64,000 nt of DNA from Pseudomonas sp. GR 6-02. GTDB taxonomy: Bacteria; Pseudomonadota; Gammaproteobacteria; Pseudomonadales; Pseudomonadaceae. The position numbers and the translations under genes are program-made. Shown piece after piece: positions 9,507-19,489 of the stretch. Location of the stretch: assembly GCF_001655615.1 (NCBI RefSeq), contig NZ_CP011567.1, positions 248,001 through 312,000 on the forward strand. Direction: 5' to 3'. Within the stretch, counting starts at the first letter, position 1; every line of letters starts with the position of its first letter. Below the pieces are notes generated by a model. It made no database searches and was not told where the DNA came from. It saw nothing but the letters and a program-made list of their open reading frames with translations.

Positions 9507-10247
9507 TTAAACCAACCCGCCGTTAACGCGCAGGATTTGCCCGTTGACCCAGGCCGAATCCGGGCCGACCAGGAAGGACACGACGCGGGAGATGTCTTCT
9601 GGCTGAGCCAGGCGTTCCAGCGGTGGCATCTTGGCGAAGGTCTGGATCTGTTCTTCGCTCTTGCCGTGCAGGAACAGGTCGGTGGCGACCGGGCCCGGGG
9701 CCACGGCGTTGACGGTGATGTTGCGACCGCGCATTTCCTTGGCGAACACTTGGGTCAGGGATTCCACTGCCGCTTTGCTGGCGATGTACACCGCATAGCC
9801 CGGCAGGTTCATGCCGACGGTGCTGCTGGAGAAGTTGATGATCCGGCCACCACTGTTCAGGCGCGTTGCCGCTTCACGCAGAGTGTTGAAAGTGCCGCGA
9901 GCGTGGATGTTGAAGTTCTGGTCGAACAGTTCGTCGCTGTGTTGCGCCAGCGGCAGCACTTTGAGGATGCCGGCGTTATTGACCAGCACGTCGACCTTGC
10001 CCAGTTGGGTTTCGGCTTCGTCGAACAGCCGGCGTACATCGTCGGCGTTGCCCACATCAGCCTTGATCGCTATGGCCCGGTGACCGGCCTGACGCAGTTT
10101 TACCACCAGTGCCGACGCCACGGTGGCGCTGTTAGCGTAGTTGATGGCGACGGCGAAACCCTGGGCGGCCAGTTGCTGGGCGATCACGGCACCAATGCCG
10201 CGGGAGGCGCCGGTCACGATGGCAACTTTCGAAGTTCGAGTAGTCAT
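9507..10247 (-). CDS. Short-chain dehydrogenase/reductase (SDR)
   Basis: This 246-residue cytoplasmic oxidoreductase is of the classical SDR type. The NAD(P)-binding glycine motif TGASRGIG is at residues 12-19 and NNAG at 90-93. The catalytic Ser is near 140, followed by Y154 and K158 (YxxxK). The C-terminal PGPVATDLF loop is also typical. The best guess is a 3-oxoacyl-reductase-like enzyme with unknown substrate. It diverges from a LysR-type regulator 125 bases away, which is a common arrangement for an SDR controlled by that regulator. Confidence 0.85.
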   Translation of the reverse strand: MTTRTSKVAIVTGASRGIGAVIAQQLAAQGFAVAINYANSATVASALVVKLRQAGHRAIAIKADVGNADDVRRLFDEAETQLGKVDVLVNNAGILKVLPLAQHSDELFDQNFNIHARGTFNTLREAATRLNSGGRIINFSSSTVGMNLPGYAVYIASKAAVESLTQVFAKEMRGRNITVNAVAPGPVATDLFLHGKSEEQIQTFAKMPPLERLAQPEDISRVVSFLVGPDSAWVNGQILRVNGGLV

Positions 10248-10372
10248 GGCGTTGATTCCTTGGAGTGGCTGGGGTGTGGAGCCAGATTCACATGTTTACT
10301 CAGGGTGATAGATGCACGAGAGTTGCCTTTACTGTTCAATAATCGCCAACAATCGATCGTCAGGAGCGCCGT

Positions 10373-11263
10373 ATGGATCAAGTAAAGGCGATGAAGGTTT
10401 TCGTGCGGATCTACGAGCGCAGCAGCTTCACGCTGGCGGCCGATGACCTGAACCTGCCGCGTGCCACCCTGACCCATACGCTGAATCAGTTCGAAGCCTG
10501 GCTCGGTACCCGTTTACTGGAGCGCAGCACGCGCAAGGTCCGTCCTACGCTGGATGGCGAGGCGTACTACTTGCGTTGCGTGCAGTTGTTGGCAGAACTG
10601 GAAGAAGCCGAACTGGCATTTCGCGGCGTTGCGCCGAAAGGCCGATTACGGGTGGATCTGCATGGCACGTTGGCCAAGCACTTTGTAATCCCGGCGTTGC
10701 CGCAATTCATGGCGCGCTACCCGGACATCGAACTGTCCATCAGCGAAGCTGATCGCTTCGTCGACCTGATCGCTGAAGGCGTTGATTGCGTGTTGCGCGC
10801 CGGCACCTTGGGCGACTCGGCGCTAATCGGTAAACGTGTCGCCAACCTGCGCCAGATCACCTGCGCCAGCCCGGCATACTTGCGTAAGTACGGCGAACCG
10901 AAAAACCTCGAAGACCTGAAAAACCACCGCGCGGTGAACTACGTTTCGCGCACCACGGCCAAGCTGTTTCCATTCGAGTTCATGGTGGATGGCGAGCTGA
11001 AAGAAGTGGCCATCGATGGCGCGTTGTCGGTGTTCGGCGCGGAGATTTATGCGGCCTCGGCAATTGCCGGATTGGGGCTGATTCAGTGCCCGCATTACCG
11101 AATGGAAACGCAGATTGGCCAAGGGTTGGTGCAGGAAATCCTCACCGACACACCGCCGCCATCGATGCCGGTTTCGGTGTTGTATCCGCATAACCGACAC
11201 ATGTCGCCACGGGTTCGGGTGTTTGTGGATTGGTTGGGGGAGGTGTTTGCGGGTGCCCGGTAA
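10373..11263 (+). CDS. LysR-family transcriptional regulator
   Basis: The 296-residue protein has an N-terminal winged helix-turn-helix (about residues 1-60; MKVFVRIYERSSFTLAADDL) and a C-terminal LysR substrate-binding domain from about 88. It belongs to the CrgA-like branch that often sits opposite short-chain dehydrogenase genes. The shared 125-base region with the SDR at 9507-10247 probably carries its operator. The effector is unknown. Confidence 0.85.
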   Translation: MDQVKAMKVFVRIYERSSFTLAADDLNLPRATLTHTLNQFEAWLGTRLLERSTRKVRPTLDGEAYYLRCVQLLAELEEAELAFRGVAPKGRLRVDLHGTLAKHFVIPALPQFMARYPDIELSISEADRFVDLIAEGVDCVLRAGTLGDSALIGKRVANLRQITCASPAYLRKYGEPKNLEDLKNHRAVNYVSRTTAKLFPFEFMVDGELKEVAIDGALSVFGAEIYAASAIAGLGLIQCPHYRMETQIGQGLVQEILTDTPPPSMPVSVLYPHNRHMSPRVRVFVDWLGEVFAGAR

Positions 11264-11391
11264 CCGATGGTCTGCGAGCAATCTGGCCTGCTTGTGTTCG
11301 GCTAATATTTATCAGAGTGTGTATCGTGTGTATTGAAGGTGTGATCATCGCGTAATGTGCTCAGCAGATGCTGCCCACAAGGACGAAGGTG

Positions 11392-11574
11392 ATGCGAAGT
11401 CGGGAAATGATCAGGATGATCGAGGAGGATGGTTGGTATCTGGTGGCCGTGAAAGGTAGCCATCATCAGTACAAGCACCCGTGTAAGTCAGGCAGGGTGA
11501 CGATAAAACACCCTGATTCGGATCTTCCAAAAGGCACGATCAACAGCATATTGAAACAGGCGGGTCTGAAATGA
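11392..11574 (+). CDS. hicA: HicA-type mRNA interferase toxin
   Basis: This 60-residue toxin has the double-stranded RNA-binding-like fold of HicA, which cuts mRNA when unneutralised. It starts MRSREMIRMIEEDGW, the catalytic histidine is about H24 in KGSHHQY, and it ends with the helix GTINSILKQAGL. An upstream ATG at 11368 is open in frame, but this ATG has AAGGACGAAGG before it and matches the family start. It is followed closely by hicB in the usual toxin-antitoxin order. Confidence 0.9.
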   Translation: MRSREMIRMIEEDGWYLVAVKGSHHQYKHPCKSGRVTIKHPDSDLPKGTINSILKQAGLK

Positions 11575-11633
11575 GGCCCGACATCGGAAACGAAAGCCTC
11601 GAAGGGGCCACATCACAGGAAGGACTCATCGAA

Positions 11634-12035
11634 ATGAAATTCCCGGTCGTTCTGCACAAGGATGCCGACTCAGAATACGGAGTGATTATCCCGGACGTGC
11701 CGGGATGCTTCTCCGCAGGCGCTACAGTGGCGCAGGCATTTGAAAACGTGAAAGAAGCGTTGGCTTTGCACTACGAAGGTCTGGTCGCCGATGGTGATCC
11801 ACTTCCGCAGGTGCGTGAAATTGACGCTCATCTTGATAACCCTGATTACGCTGGCGGTGTGTGGGGTGTGGTCGAATTCGATATCACACCCTATTTCGGC
11901 AAGTCGGTGCGCTTCAATGCCACGCTTCCTGAGCAGTTGCTTGAGCGTATCGATCAGACGGTCAGACGAGATCAGCGATATAGCTCAAGGTCTGGCTTTT
12001 TGGCGGCTGCCGCGCTACGTGAGTTGTCGGCGTAA
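11634..12035 (+). CDS. hicB: HicB-family antitoxin
   Basis: The 133-residue antitoxin has a partial RNase-H-like N-terminal domain (MKFPVVLHKDADSEYGVIIP, then DVPGCFSAG and an AFENVKEALALHYEGL helix). It ends in a ribbon-helix-helix-like DNA-binding region (NATLPEQLLERID through RSGFLAAAALREL). It neutralises HicA and represses the operon. The same frame runs back to an ATG at 11571 that overlaps the hicA stop, which would add 21 residues. The internal start is preferred because it matches the conserved family N-terminus. The longer start would allow translational coupling. Confidence 0.88.
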   Translation: MKFPVVLHKDADSEYGVIIPDVPGCFSAGATVAQAFENVKEALALHYEGLVADGDPLPQVREIDAHLDNPDYAGGVWGVVEFDITPYFGKSVRFNATLPEQLLERIDQTVRRDQRYSSRSGFLAAAALRELSA

Positions 12036-12201
12036 GTGTTGGGCGTGGATATCGACTCTATGGGGGAACTCAGTTTTTCATAATCTATGAAACGTTTCAG
12101 CAATTAGTCGAATCCGGGGTTTCCTGGCGTTTGTCTGGGCGTATGCTGGGCAGCTTGCAAAGCAGTCGATACCCCATTCAAGACCCACAAGAGAGGATTC
12201 G

Positions 12202-13239
12202 ATGACCTACACCGCTGCCGAGAACCGCTACGACTCTATCCCTTACCGCCGCGTAGGCCGCAGCGGGCTGGTGCTGCCGGCACTGTCGCTGGGCCTGTGG
12301 CACAACTTCGGCGACAGCACGCCGATCGACACCCAGCGCTCGCTGCTGCGCACGGCGTTCGATCTGGGCATCAACCACTTCGACCTGGCCAACAACTACG
12401 GCCCGCCGTACGGCAGCGCCGAGATCAACTTCGGTCGTTTGATACGCGAAGACTTCAAGCAGTACCGCGATGAGCTGATCATCTCCAGCAAGGCCGGTTG
12501 GGACATGTGGCCCGGCCCTTATGGCCAGGGCGGCGGGTCGCGCAAATATGTGCTGGCCAGTCTCGACCAGAGCCTGCAACGCCTGGGCCTCGATTACGTC
12601 GACATTTTCTATTCCCACCGCTTCGACCCGGACACGCCACTGGAAGAAACCGCCAGTGCACTGGCCACCGCCGTGCAACAGGGCAAGGCCTTGTACATTG
12701 GCATCTCGTCTTACTCCGGGGTGAAAACCCGGGAAATGGCCGCGTTGCTCAAGGAGTGGAAAGTCCCGCTGCTGATCCACCAGCCGGCCTACAACCTGCT
12801 CAATCGCTGGGTGGAAAAGGACCTGCTGGATGTCACCGACGAACTCGGTACCGGCGTGATCGCCTTCACGCCGTTGGCGCAGGGCCTGTTGACCGACAAA
12901 TACCTCAATGGCATTCCGAAGGATGCGCGGGTCAATCGCCCGGGCGGTGATTCATTGCAGTCCTCTCACCTGTCCGAAGCCAACATCGCCCAAGTGCGGG
13001 CGCTCAATGAGATCGCCAAGCGTCGTGGTCAGAGCCTGGCGCAACTGGCGTTGGCCTGGACCCTGCGCGATCCACGGGTGACCTCGGCGCTGATCGGCGC
13101 GAGCCGGCCGGAGCAGATCATCGAAAACGTCGGGGCGCTGAAGAACCTGAGTTTTAGCGTGGAAGAACTGGCGGAGATTGATCGATTTGCCCAGGAGGGC
13201 GGGATCAATCTGTGGGAGAAGCCTTCGATGGCTGAGTAA
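12202..13239 (+). CDS. Aldo/keto reductase, YghZ (glyceraldehyde 3-phosphate reductase) type
   Basis: The 345-residue TIM-barrel NADPH reductase matches YghZ/Gpr, which reduces L-glyceraldehyde 3-phosphate and methylglyoxal-like aldehydes. The catalytic region FDLANNYGPPYGSAE lies near residues 60-75 (Asp and Tyr), with the Lys in SSKAGWDMWPGPYG. The NADPH-binding segment is near the end, GASRPEQIIENV. RBS GAGAGGA precedes the ATG. The gene is monocistronic and followed by a REP cluster. Confidence 0.85.
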   Translation: MTYTAAENRYDSIPYRRVGRSGLVLPALSLGLWHNFGDSTPIDTQRSLLRTAFDLGINHFDLANNYGPPYGSAEINFGRLIREDFKQYRDELIISSKAGWDMWPGPYGQGGGSRKYVLASLDQSLQRLGLDYVDIFYSHRFDPDTPLEETASALATAVQQGKALYIGISSYSGVKTREMAALLKEWKVPLLIHQPAYNLLNRWVEKDLLDVTDELGTGVIAFTPLAQGLLTDKYLNGIPKDARVNRPGGDSLQSSHLSEANIAQVRALNEIAKRRGQSLAQLALAWTLRDPRVTSALIGASRPEQIIENVGALKNLSFSVEELAEIDRFAQEGGINLWEKPSMAE

Positions 13240-13250
13240 CCCCTTACTGA

Positions 13251-13360
13251 TCATTCCCACGCTCCGCGTGGGAATGCTGCCCGGGACGCTCCGCGTCCCA
13301 TCCAAATCCGAACGCAGAGCGTCCGTTGAGGCATTCCCACGCAGAGCGTAGGAACGATCG
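13251..13360. repeat. REP cluster, CATTCCCACGCNNNGCGTGGGAA family
   Basis: Several short palindromes of a third REP family are packed here. The first is TCATTCCCACGCTCCGCGTGGGAATG, given here as arms CATTCCCACG and CGTGGGAATG. A GACGCTCCGCGTC unit follows, then an inverted copy with CGCAGAGCGTCC, and finally GCATTCCCACGCAGAGCGTAGGAA. It lies between the convergent aldo/keto reductase and tauD genes, where it may serve as a bidirectional transcript end. Confidence 0.85.
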
Positions 13361-13362
13361 GC

Positions 13363-14205
13363 TCAGCGGAAAAACGGCACATCCCCCAACACCGTCGCCC
13401 GCTGCATCACCCGCCGTGCCGGGCGGTAATCATCCACCGCGTAATGCTGGGTCACGCGGTTATCCCAAAACGCGATGTCGTCTTTTTGCCAGCGCCAGCG
13501 AATGGTGAAGTCCGGCCGTGTGGTGTGGGCGAACAAGAACTTCAGAACTGCTTCGCTCTCGGTTTCCGACAGCTCATTGATCTTCGATGTGAAGCCCTCA
13601 TTGACGAATAACGACCGGCGCCCGCTCACCGGATGCGTACGAATCACCGGGTGTGACAGTGGCGGGTTCTTGCGCCGGGCTTCTTCCCACTGGGCCAGCG
13701 CCTCCGGCGTGTTGCCATAGCGCTCCAGTGGAAACGAGCGGGTGAAATCGTGAGTGGCGGTCAGCCCCTCGAGCAAGGTTTTCATCGGCGCGGACAACGC
13801 TTCATACGCCGCAATGCCGCTGGCCCACAGGGTGTCGCCGCCAAACTCCGGCAGCAACTTGGCGCTGAGCACCGCGCCCATCGCCGGGGTCGGCAGGAAC
13901 GTCACATCGGTGTGCCAGATCGCGTTATCTCGCACGTCGGTGACGGCGGTGTCGAGGATCAGCACTTCGGGTTGCTCCGGCACATTCGGGTAGATCGGAT
14001 GGATATGCAGGTCGCCGAAATAGGCGGCGAATCGCGCCTGTTGCTGTGGCTCGATCGGCTGGTTACGGAAGAACAGCACCTGATACTTGAGCAGCGCCTG
14101 TTCGATGACGTCGCGTTGCCCCACGTTCAGCGGCTGGCTGATGTCGACGCCGCTGATTTGCGCGCCGAGGGCGCAGCTTAAAGGGACGATTGTCAGGTTA
14201 CTCAT
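13363..14205 (-). CDS. tauD: Taurine dioxygenase
   Basis: This Fe(II)/2-oxoglutarate oxygenase hydroxylates taurine so that sulfite is released. The 280-residue protein carries the iron ligands H98 and D100 (WHTD) and H254 (TQHYAVDDY). The 2-oxoglutarate arginine is at R265 (RPARRVMQR). These agree with E. coli TauD within one position. The upstream open frame to 14295 is REPIN sequence and is excluded. It is last in tauABCD, but a REPIN separates it from tauC. Confidence 0.93.
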   Translation of the reverse strand: MSNLTIVPLSCALGAQISGVDISQPLNVGQRDVIEQALLKYQVLFFRNQPIEPQQQARFAAYFGDLHIHPIYPNVPEQPEVLILDTAVTDVRDNAIWHTDVTFLPTPAMGAVLSAKLLPEFGGDTLWASGIAAYEALSAPMKTLLEGLTATHDFTRSFPLERYGNTPEALAQWEEARRKNPPLSHPVIRTHPVSGRRSLFVNEGFTSKINELSETESEAVLKFLFAHTTRPDFTIRWRWQKDDIAFWDNRVTQHYAVDDYRPARRVMQRATVLGDVPFFR

Positions 14206-14240
14206 GGTCTTTCTCTTCAGTCCGGGGCGTCGAGCTGTTT

Positions 14241-14375
14241 GTGGGAGCGATCTGTGGCGAGGGGGCTTGCCCCCGTTTGAGTGCGTAGCACTCACAAGAT
14301 CTTTGGTACATCAGAAATTTTGGGGCCGCTTCGCGACCCAACGGGGGCAAGCCCCCTCGCCACAGGTCGCTCCCA
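14241..14375. repeat. REPIN inserted between tauC and tauD
   Basis: Paired REPs (TGTGGCGAGGGGGCTTGCCC and complement) are flanked on both outer sides by a further matching arm, GTGGGAGCGA and TCGCTCCCAC. The whole 135-base element is therefore one long imperfect hairpin. It lies within the tauABCD gene set and could lower tauD expression relative to tauABC. Confidence 0.9.
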
Positions 14376-14384
14376 CATGAATAT

Positions 14385-15233
14385 TCAGTGAGCCTGGCCA
14401 TGCCACGGCACCAGTTTGCGCTGCAGGGCGCGCAGGCCCATCTCCATGGCGAAGGCGATCAGCGCGATCACCAGAATCCCCAGCACCACCACATCGGTGA
14501 CCAGGAACTGCGCCGCCGACTGCACCATGAAGCCCAAACCGCTGGTGGCGGCGATCAACTCGGCAGCCACCAGTGTCGACCAACCCACCCCCAAGCCAAT
14601 GCGCACGCCGGTCAAAATGTCCGGCAAGGCACTGGGCAGAATCACATGGCGAATCAACTGCGCCCGAGTCGCACCCAACGACTGTGCAGCGCGCAATTTC
14701 GCCGGGTCGACGGTGCGCACGCCGGTGGCGGTGGCGATGGCTATCGGGGCGAAGATCGCCAGGTAGATCAGCAACACTTTCGACAGCTCACCGATGCCGC
14801 ACCAGATCACGATCAGCGGCAAATAGGCCAGGGGCGGAATCGGGCGGTAAAACTCGATCAGCGGATCGAGAATGCCGCGAGCAATGCGGTTGTGGCCGAT
14901 GGCAATGCCGATCGGCACCGCGGTCAGCACCGCGAAGCCCAGGCCCAAACCGATGCGGCTGAGGCTCGCGCCCAAGTGCTGCCACAAGGTCGAATCCATG
15001 TAACCGCTGGTCACCAGCAACCAGCCTTTTTGCAGCACGGCGGAGGGGGGCGGCAGGAACAGTGGTTCGATCAAACCGGTGGCGGTGACGGCCCACCAGA
15101 TCGCCAACAGCGCGATCAGTGTCAGCACGCTGATCCAGCGGGTGCTGATACGGCGGCGTAGCGCGATCACCGCCGAGCCCTTCACCTTTGAACCGGGTTT
15201 TACCGTTGCGGCGGGAATTCCATAGCTGCTCAT
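14385..15233 (-). CDS. tauC: Taurine ABC transporter, permease
   Basis: This 282-residue inner-membrane permease is of the nitrate/sulfonate/bicarbonate type. About six membrane helices start after a basic N-terminus (helix 1 near residues 35-55). The coupling motif [20 protein letters not shown] is near residue 180. It matches TauC/SsuC in size. Its ATG overlaps the tauB stop by four bases (ATGA). Confidence 0.92.
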   Translation of the reverse strand: MSSYGIPAATVKPGSKVKGSAVIALRRRISTRWISVLTLIALLAIWWAVTATGLIEPLFLPPPSAVLQKGWLLVTSGYMDSTLWQHLGASLSRIGLGLGFAVLTAVPIGIAIGHNRIARGILDPLIEFYRPIPPLAYLPLIVIWCGIGELSKVLLIYLAIFAPIAIATATGVRTVDPAKLRAAQSLGATRAQLIRHVILPSALPDILTGVRIGLGVGWSTLVAAELIAATSGLGFMVQSAAQFLVTDVVVLGILVIALIAFAMEMGLRALQRKLVPWHGQAH

Positions 15234-16024
15234 GCGTGCTCCTGCCGCTGGACGGCACTGCGTTGGGAGAACACTTTGGCGAGCACGTGTTCGCGGGTTT
15301 CGATAAAACGCGGGTCGGACTTGATCGAGCGCGCCGATTCACCTGCGGCGTAACGTTGGCCAAAATCCAGGCTCAGGCGCTCGACGATTTGCCCGGGATT
15401 CGGCGCCAGCAGAATCAGGTCGGTGGCGAGGAACACCGCTTCTTCAATATCGTGGGTAATCAGGAACACCGGTTTGGCGGTGCGTTGCCAGACTTGCAGC
15501 AGCAGCTCCTGCATCTGTTCGCGGGTGAAGGCATCCAGGGCGCCGAAGGGTTCGTCCATCAGCAACACCCGAGGGTCGGCGGCGAGGGCGCGGGCCAGGC
15601 CGACACGTTGTTTCTGCCCGCCCGAGAGTTGCCAGATGCGGCGGTTTTCGAAACCGGAAAGGTCTACCAGCGCGAGCATTTCCCGGGCGCGCTGTTCACG
15701 TTTTTCCCGCGCGGCGCCGGCCAGTTCCAGGCCGAAGCCGACGTTGGCCAGCACGTCCTGCCAAGGCAGCAGGGCGTCGTCCTGAAACACCACGCCGCGC
15801 TCGGCGCTCGGGCCTTTGACCGGCACGCCGTCAAGGGTGATGCGCCCGGCGCTGGGCTCGACGAAACCGGCAATCAGGTTCAACAGCGAAGTCTTGCCAC
15901 TGCCGGAAGGGCCGAGGGCGACCAGCAACTGCCGGGGCCCAAGGCTCAGGGAAATATCCGCCAGCACAGGTTCCGCTGCACCGGGGTACTGTGCGCTGAT
16001 GCGCTCCAGCTGTAGCAAAGCCAT
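15230..16024 (-). CDS. tauB: Taurine ABC transporter, ATP-binding protein
   Basis: This 264-residue ATPase drives taurine import. Walker A GPSGSGKT is at residues 38-45, the Q-loop at [11 protein letters not shown], the signature LSGGQKQRV near 138, and Walker [13 protein letters not shown] near 160. The GALD ending is typical of the nitrate/taurine subfamily. It follows tauA by 16 bases and overlaps tauC. Confidence 0.93.
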   Translation of the reverse strand: MALLQLERISAQYPGAAEPVLADISLSLGPRQLLVALGPSGSGKTSLLNLIAGFVEPSAGRITLDGVPVKGPSAERGVVFQDDALLPWQDVLANVGFGLELAGAAREKREQRAREMLALVDLSGFENRRIWQLSGGQKQRVGLARALAADPRVLLMDEPFGALDAFTREQMQELLLQVWQRTAKPVFLITHDIEEAVFLATDLILLAPNPGQIVERLSLDFGQRYAAGESARSIKSDPRFIETREHVLAKVFSQRSAVQRQEHA

Positions 16025-16040
16025 CGCGGTTAACTCCCGA

Positions 16041-17018
16041 TCAGTTGGTGATGTACTTGGCGCTGACGTACGGCGCGTAGTCCGGCAGCACAGCCTCGAC
16101 CTTGCCCTGCTCCTTGAGGAACGCCGCAGTGTCGGTAATGGCCTTGGTGGTCGGCGCGCCGAGGGTGATCACCTGATCAGCCGCCAGCGGATACACGTTG
16201 CCTTGCAGCAGCAGCGGAATATCGCTGGCCTTGGCACCGGAGAGTTTCACCAGTTTGTCGACGTTGCTTTGGTTGGCCAGCCAGGCTTGCGGATCCTTGC
16301 GGTAGTCGGCGTAGGCATCGAGGGTCACTTTGGCGAATGCGGTGACGATCTCCGGATGCTTCTCGGCGAAGTCCTTGCGCACGATCCAGGCATCGAAGGT
16401 CGGCGCGCCGAACTTGGCCAGTTCGCCGGAAGTGATCAGCACTTTGCCGTTTTCCTTGGCCACACCGAGCGCCGGGTCCCACACGTAGGTGGCGTCGATG
16501 TCACCGCGTTTCCATGCCGCGATGATCGCTGGCGGCGCGAGGTTGAGCACGGTGACTTTCGACGGGTCGATGTTCCAGTGTTTCAGCGCTGCAAGCAGGC
16601 TGTAGTGGCCGGTGGAGACGAACGGTACGGCGACTTTTTTGCCGATCAGGTCTTGTGGGGTCTTGATCCCGGACCCGTCGCGCGCGACCAAGGCTTCGGC
16701 GGCGCCGATCTGGGTGGCGATGAGGAAGGTTTCCACCGGGACTTTGCGGGTGATTGCCGCCGTCAGGGGGCTGGAGCCGAGATAGCCGATCTGCACATCG
16801 CCGGAAGCGATGGCGGCGATGATGTCGGCGCCGCTATCGAATTTTCGCCAGTCGATACTGGCTTTGGTGGCTTTTTCGTAGGCGCCGTCGGCTTGGGCGA
16901 CTTTGGCCGGGTCAACGGTGGTCTGGTAGGCGACGGTCACATCTGCCGCCTGAGCCAGGAAACTTGCCGCAGCCAGCGACGCGGCCACCAGGAGGCGAAG
17001 GGGGGAAATCAGTTTCAT
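16041..17018 (-). CDS. tauA: Taurine-binding periplasmic protein
   Basis: This 325-residue substrate-binding protein starts with a cleavable signal peptide (hydrophobic core [16 protein letters not shown], cleavage near residue 24). The mature part begins [18 protein letters not shown]. The sequence features [12 protein letters not shown] and [16 protein letters not shown] are typical of TauA. It is the first gene of tauABCD. The likely sulfur-starvation box lies 73 bases upstream. Confidence 0.93.
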   Translation of the reverse strand: MKLISPLRLLVAASLAAASFLAQAADVTVAYQTTVDPAKVAQADGAYEKATKASIDWRKFDSGADIIAAIASGDVQIGYLGSSPLTAAITRKVPVETFLIATQIGAAEALVARDGSGIKTPQDLIGKKVAVPFVSTGHYSLLAALKHWNIDPSKVTVLNLAPPAIIAAWKRGDIDATYVWDPALGVAKENGKVLITSGELAKFGAPTFDAWIVRKDFAEKHPEIVTAFAKVTLDAYADYRKDPQAWLANQSNVDKLVKLSGAKASDIPLLLQGNVYPLAADQVITLGAPTTKAITDTAAFLKEQGKVEAVLPDYAPYVSAKYITN

Positions 17019-17090
17019 GGGGAAGCTCCTTTTCAGACGACCGGGAGTCGGCGTGAAAAAGAGACTAAATGATATAAGAAACTTAAAATA

Positions 17091-17115
17091 AATAACTTTT
17101 TAGAATTAGCATATG
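17091..17115 (-). promoter_or_regulatory. Putative sulfur-starvation (CysB-like) site upstream of tauA
   Basis: The plus strand reads TAACTTTTTAGAATTAGCAT, closely matching the element before sfnB at 641-665 (shared pattern TAACTTTTnAGnAATnnGCAT). It is embedded in an AT-rich 60-base stretch. The shared site and common function suggest a CysB-type activator, but its binding has not been shown here. Confidence 0.45.
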
Positions 17116-17140
17116 AGCGGAAAATTCTAAGGGAGACTGT

Positions 17141-17288
17141 TGTGGCGAGGGGGCTTGTCGGAACGCCGCCACTGCCCCGTTCGGCTGCGCACAGTCGTGA
17201 TGCAGGCGACTCGATTTATCCGAAATATTGCGCGTGTCGTTTTTGGGACTGCTGTGCAGTCCAACGGGGGCAAGCCCCCTCGCCACAG
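17141..17288. repeat. REPIN with enlarged left hairpin
   Basis: The left REP starts TGTGGCGAGGGGGCTTGTCG and carries about 16 extra bases (GGAACGCCGCCACTG) in the loop where other copies close with CCCC. The right REP is standard. The element at 44359-44500 has the same kind of enlarged loop, so this is a recognisable subtype and not a one-off mutation. It lies between gshA and tauA. Confidence 0.85.
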
Positions 17289-17307
17289 GGGGACCTGCTC
17301 TGGCAGT

Positions 17308-18891
17308 TTAGTTGCTGATCGCCAGAATGCTCGCCTGATACGACCCGACAAACACATCGAAATCGCCGACTTCGTTCTGTTCAAGTTCAGCCTGTTGAGC
17401 CAACGACGAACGCGCCAACTCTTCAAACCTGGCCTGTTCTTCGCCTGAAAGCGGCTCGCTGCGGAAAAACTCCGCATGCGCCTGGCTTTGGCGCAAGGAG
17501 AACTGGGCGAAGCTTTCCTTGTGCTCGGCCATCGCTGCCAGCACCTGGGCCGATGGCGTCAGGGACGAGTCCTGGACCTTGGCCATTTGGGCGTCCAGCG
17601 CCTTGCTGTGGGCATCGCCGCCATGGCTCTGATCCAGCAGCGCCGCCAATGGTGCAATCTTCTCCAGCAATTCGCCGGCCCATTCCTTCATGTCCACCGC
17701 TTGCCCGTCGCGTTGCAGTTGCAGGCCCGGACGACGACCTTCCTTGACCACGCTGAGGAAGTTTGACGTTGCGTTACCGCAGCTGGTACTGGTCAACAGC
17801 GGGCTGTCGTTCAGCGCGCAGTACAGCAGGAATGCGTCGAGGAACCGTGATTCGGTGAGGTCGATGCCCATCGGCAGGAACGGGTTGATGTCCAGGCAGC
17901 GGACTTCGACGTACTGGATGCCACGGGCCACCAGCGCCTGAATCGGCCGTTCGCCGGTGTAGGTCACACGCTTGGGGCGGATGTTGGAGTAGTACTCGTT
18001 TTCGATCTGCAGGATGTTGGTGTTGAGCTGAACCCACTCACCGTCCTTGTGCGTACCCACCTCGACGTACGCTGGATACGGCGTAGCCACCGCTTTGCGC
18101 AGGCTGTCGGTGTAGCTGGTCAGGTCGTTGTAGCACGGCGTCAGGCCGGCCTGGGCGTTGCTCTGGTAACCCAGATCGCTCATGCGCAGGCTGGTGGCGT
18201 ACGGCAGGTACAAGGTGTCCGGATCCAGTTGTTCCAGCTGATGCGAGCGACCGCGCAGGAAACCGGCGTCCAGCGCCGGCGAGGCGCCGAACAGGTACAT
18301 CAGCAGCCAGCTGTAGCGACGGAAGTTGCGGATCAGCGCGATGTAGGCTGACGACTGATAATCGCGGTCGGTGCCGACAAAGCCTTCGGCCTCTTTAAGC
18401 AGCGGCCAGAGCTTTTCCGGCAGGGAAAAGTTGTAGTGGATCCCGGCGATGCACTGCATCGTCTTGCCGTAACGCAGGGCCAGGCCCTTGCGATAGACGT
18501 ACTTGAGCTGACCGATGTTGGAGGTGCCGTAATAGGCGATCGGGATGTCTTCCTCGGCCGGCAACGGGCACGGCATCGATGGACTCCACAGGTACTCGTC
18601 GCCGAGTTTGCTGTAGGCAAACCGGTGAATCTTGTCCAGGCTCGCCAGCGTATCCGCCGGGTCTGGCAGGGCCGGCGTGATGAACTCCAGCAGCGACTCG
18701 GAGTAGTCAGTGGTGATTTGTTCGTTGGTCAGCGCGGAACCCAATGCTTCGGGGTGCGGCGTTTGTGCCAGGCGCCCTTCGCCTGTCACGCGCAGGCATT
18801 CACGTTCGATGCCGTGAAGGCACTGTTCGAGCAGAGAGAGGTTAGCGCGCTCGCCGAGCAGAGCCAGGCGGCGGTTGAGAAGTTCGCTCAA
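17308..18891 (-). CDS. gshA: Glutamate-cysteine ligase
   Basis: This enzyme joins glutamate and cysteine, the first and rate-setting step of glutathione synthesis. The 527-residue protein is of the gamma-proteobacterial GshA type. The N-terminal [16 protein letters not shown] segment and the [15 protein letters not shown] motif (Glu residues that bind Mg-ATP) are present. The start chosen is TTG at 18891, because AAGGAA lies six bases before it and the protein then begins [17 protein letters not shown] five codons upstream is the alternative. Its place beside cysteine and taurine genes fits sulfur metabolism. Confidence 0.92.
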   Translation of the reverse strand: MSELLNRRLALLGERANLSLLEQCLHGIERECLRVTGEGRLAQTPHPEALGSALTNEQITTDYSESLLEFITPALPDPADTLASLDKIHRFAYSKLGDEYLWSPSMPCPLPAEEDIPIAYYGTSNIGQLKYVYRKGLALRYGKTMQCIAGIHYNFSLPEKLWPLLKEAEGFVGTDRDYQSSAYIALIRNFRRYSWLLMYLFGASPALDAGFLRGRSHQLEQLDPDTLYLPYATSLRMSDLGYQSNAQAGLTPCYNDLTSYTDSLRKAVATPYPAYVEVGTHKDGEWVQLNTNILQIENEYYSNIRPKRVTYTGERPIQALVARGIQYVEVRCLDINPFLPMGIDLTESRFLDAFLLYCALNDSPLLTSTSCGNATSNFLSVVKEGRRPGLQLQRDGQAVDMKEWAGELLEKIAPLAALLDQSHGGDAHSKALDAQMAKVQDSSLTPSAQVLAAMAEHKESFAQFSLRQSQAHAEFFRSEPLSGEEQARFEELARSSLAQQAELEQNEVGDFDVFVGSYQASILAISN

Positions 18892-19105
18892 GTTGGATTC
18901 CTTCACGCGTCAGTCGCCCCAATATGGGGGTGGGCAAGACGGTCTACAAGGGTGAAGTTGAAACTGGCGTTTTCGCCTGGTTCTTGAGCCATACAGGCCC
19001 GTATTGAAAGGCCAACTTCAATCCTTGAATCTGGCAGACACGAGCGAAGGAAACTCCGACGCTGTAGTCACAGCGCCGAAATTAACTCAAATTGATGATT
19101 GGGGG

Positions 19106-19489
19106 CTACAGGACAGCGAACGTGCCTTGTGCTTTTGCGACCAGTTTGTCGCCTTGCATCACATCGGCCTCGACGACAAGCGTGCGACGGCCCGGGTGGA
19201 TCACCCTGGCCGTGCACATCACTTCACCGTCGGCGACGGCGCGGATGTAGTTGATCTTGCACTCGATGGTCGCGCTTTGCTGGTCAAAGCCGTGGGTGCT
19301 GGAGCAGGCCAGCCCCATGGCAATGTCCACCAGACTGAACAAAGCCCCGCCGTGCAGCTTGCCGCCGCGATTGCGCAACTGTGGCTCCAGCGCCAGGGCA
19401 ACTTGCGCCACCCCGGTGTCCAGGCTGTGCAAGCGACACCCCAGCAGCTTGAAAAATGCGCTTTCGGTCAAGCCGGCCGGGATCTCCAT
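19106..19489 (-). CDS. PaaI-family acyl-CoA thioesterase
   Basis: The 127-residue protein has a single hotdog domain. The segment NRGGKLHGGALFSLVDIAMGLA, here cited as HGGALFSLVD near residue 46, holds the family active-site region, and TIECKINYIRAV follows. It probably hydrolyses a small aromatic or medium-chain acyl-CoA. Its ATG overlaps the tex stop by one base (TGATG), so it is translationally coupled to tex. Confidence 0.85.
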   Translation of the reverse strand: MEIPAGLTESAFFKLLGCRLHSLDTGVAQVALALEPQLRNRGGKLHGGALFSLVDIAMGLACSSTHGFDQQSATIECKINYIRAVADGEVMCTARVIHPGRRTLVVEADVMQGDKLVAKAQGTFAVL

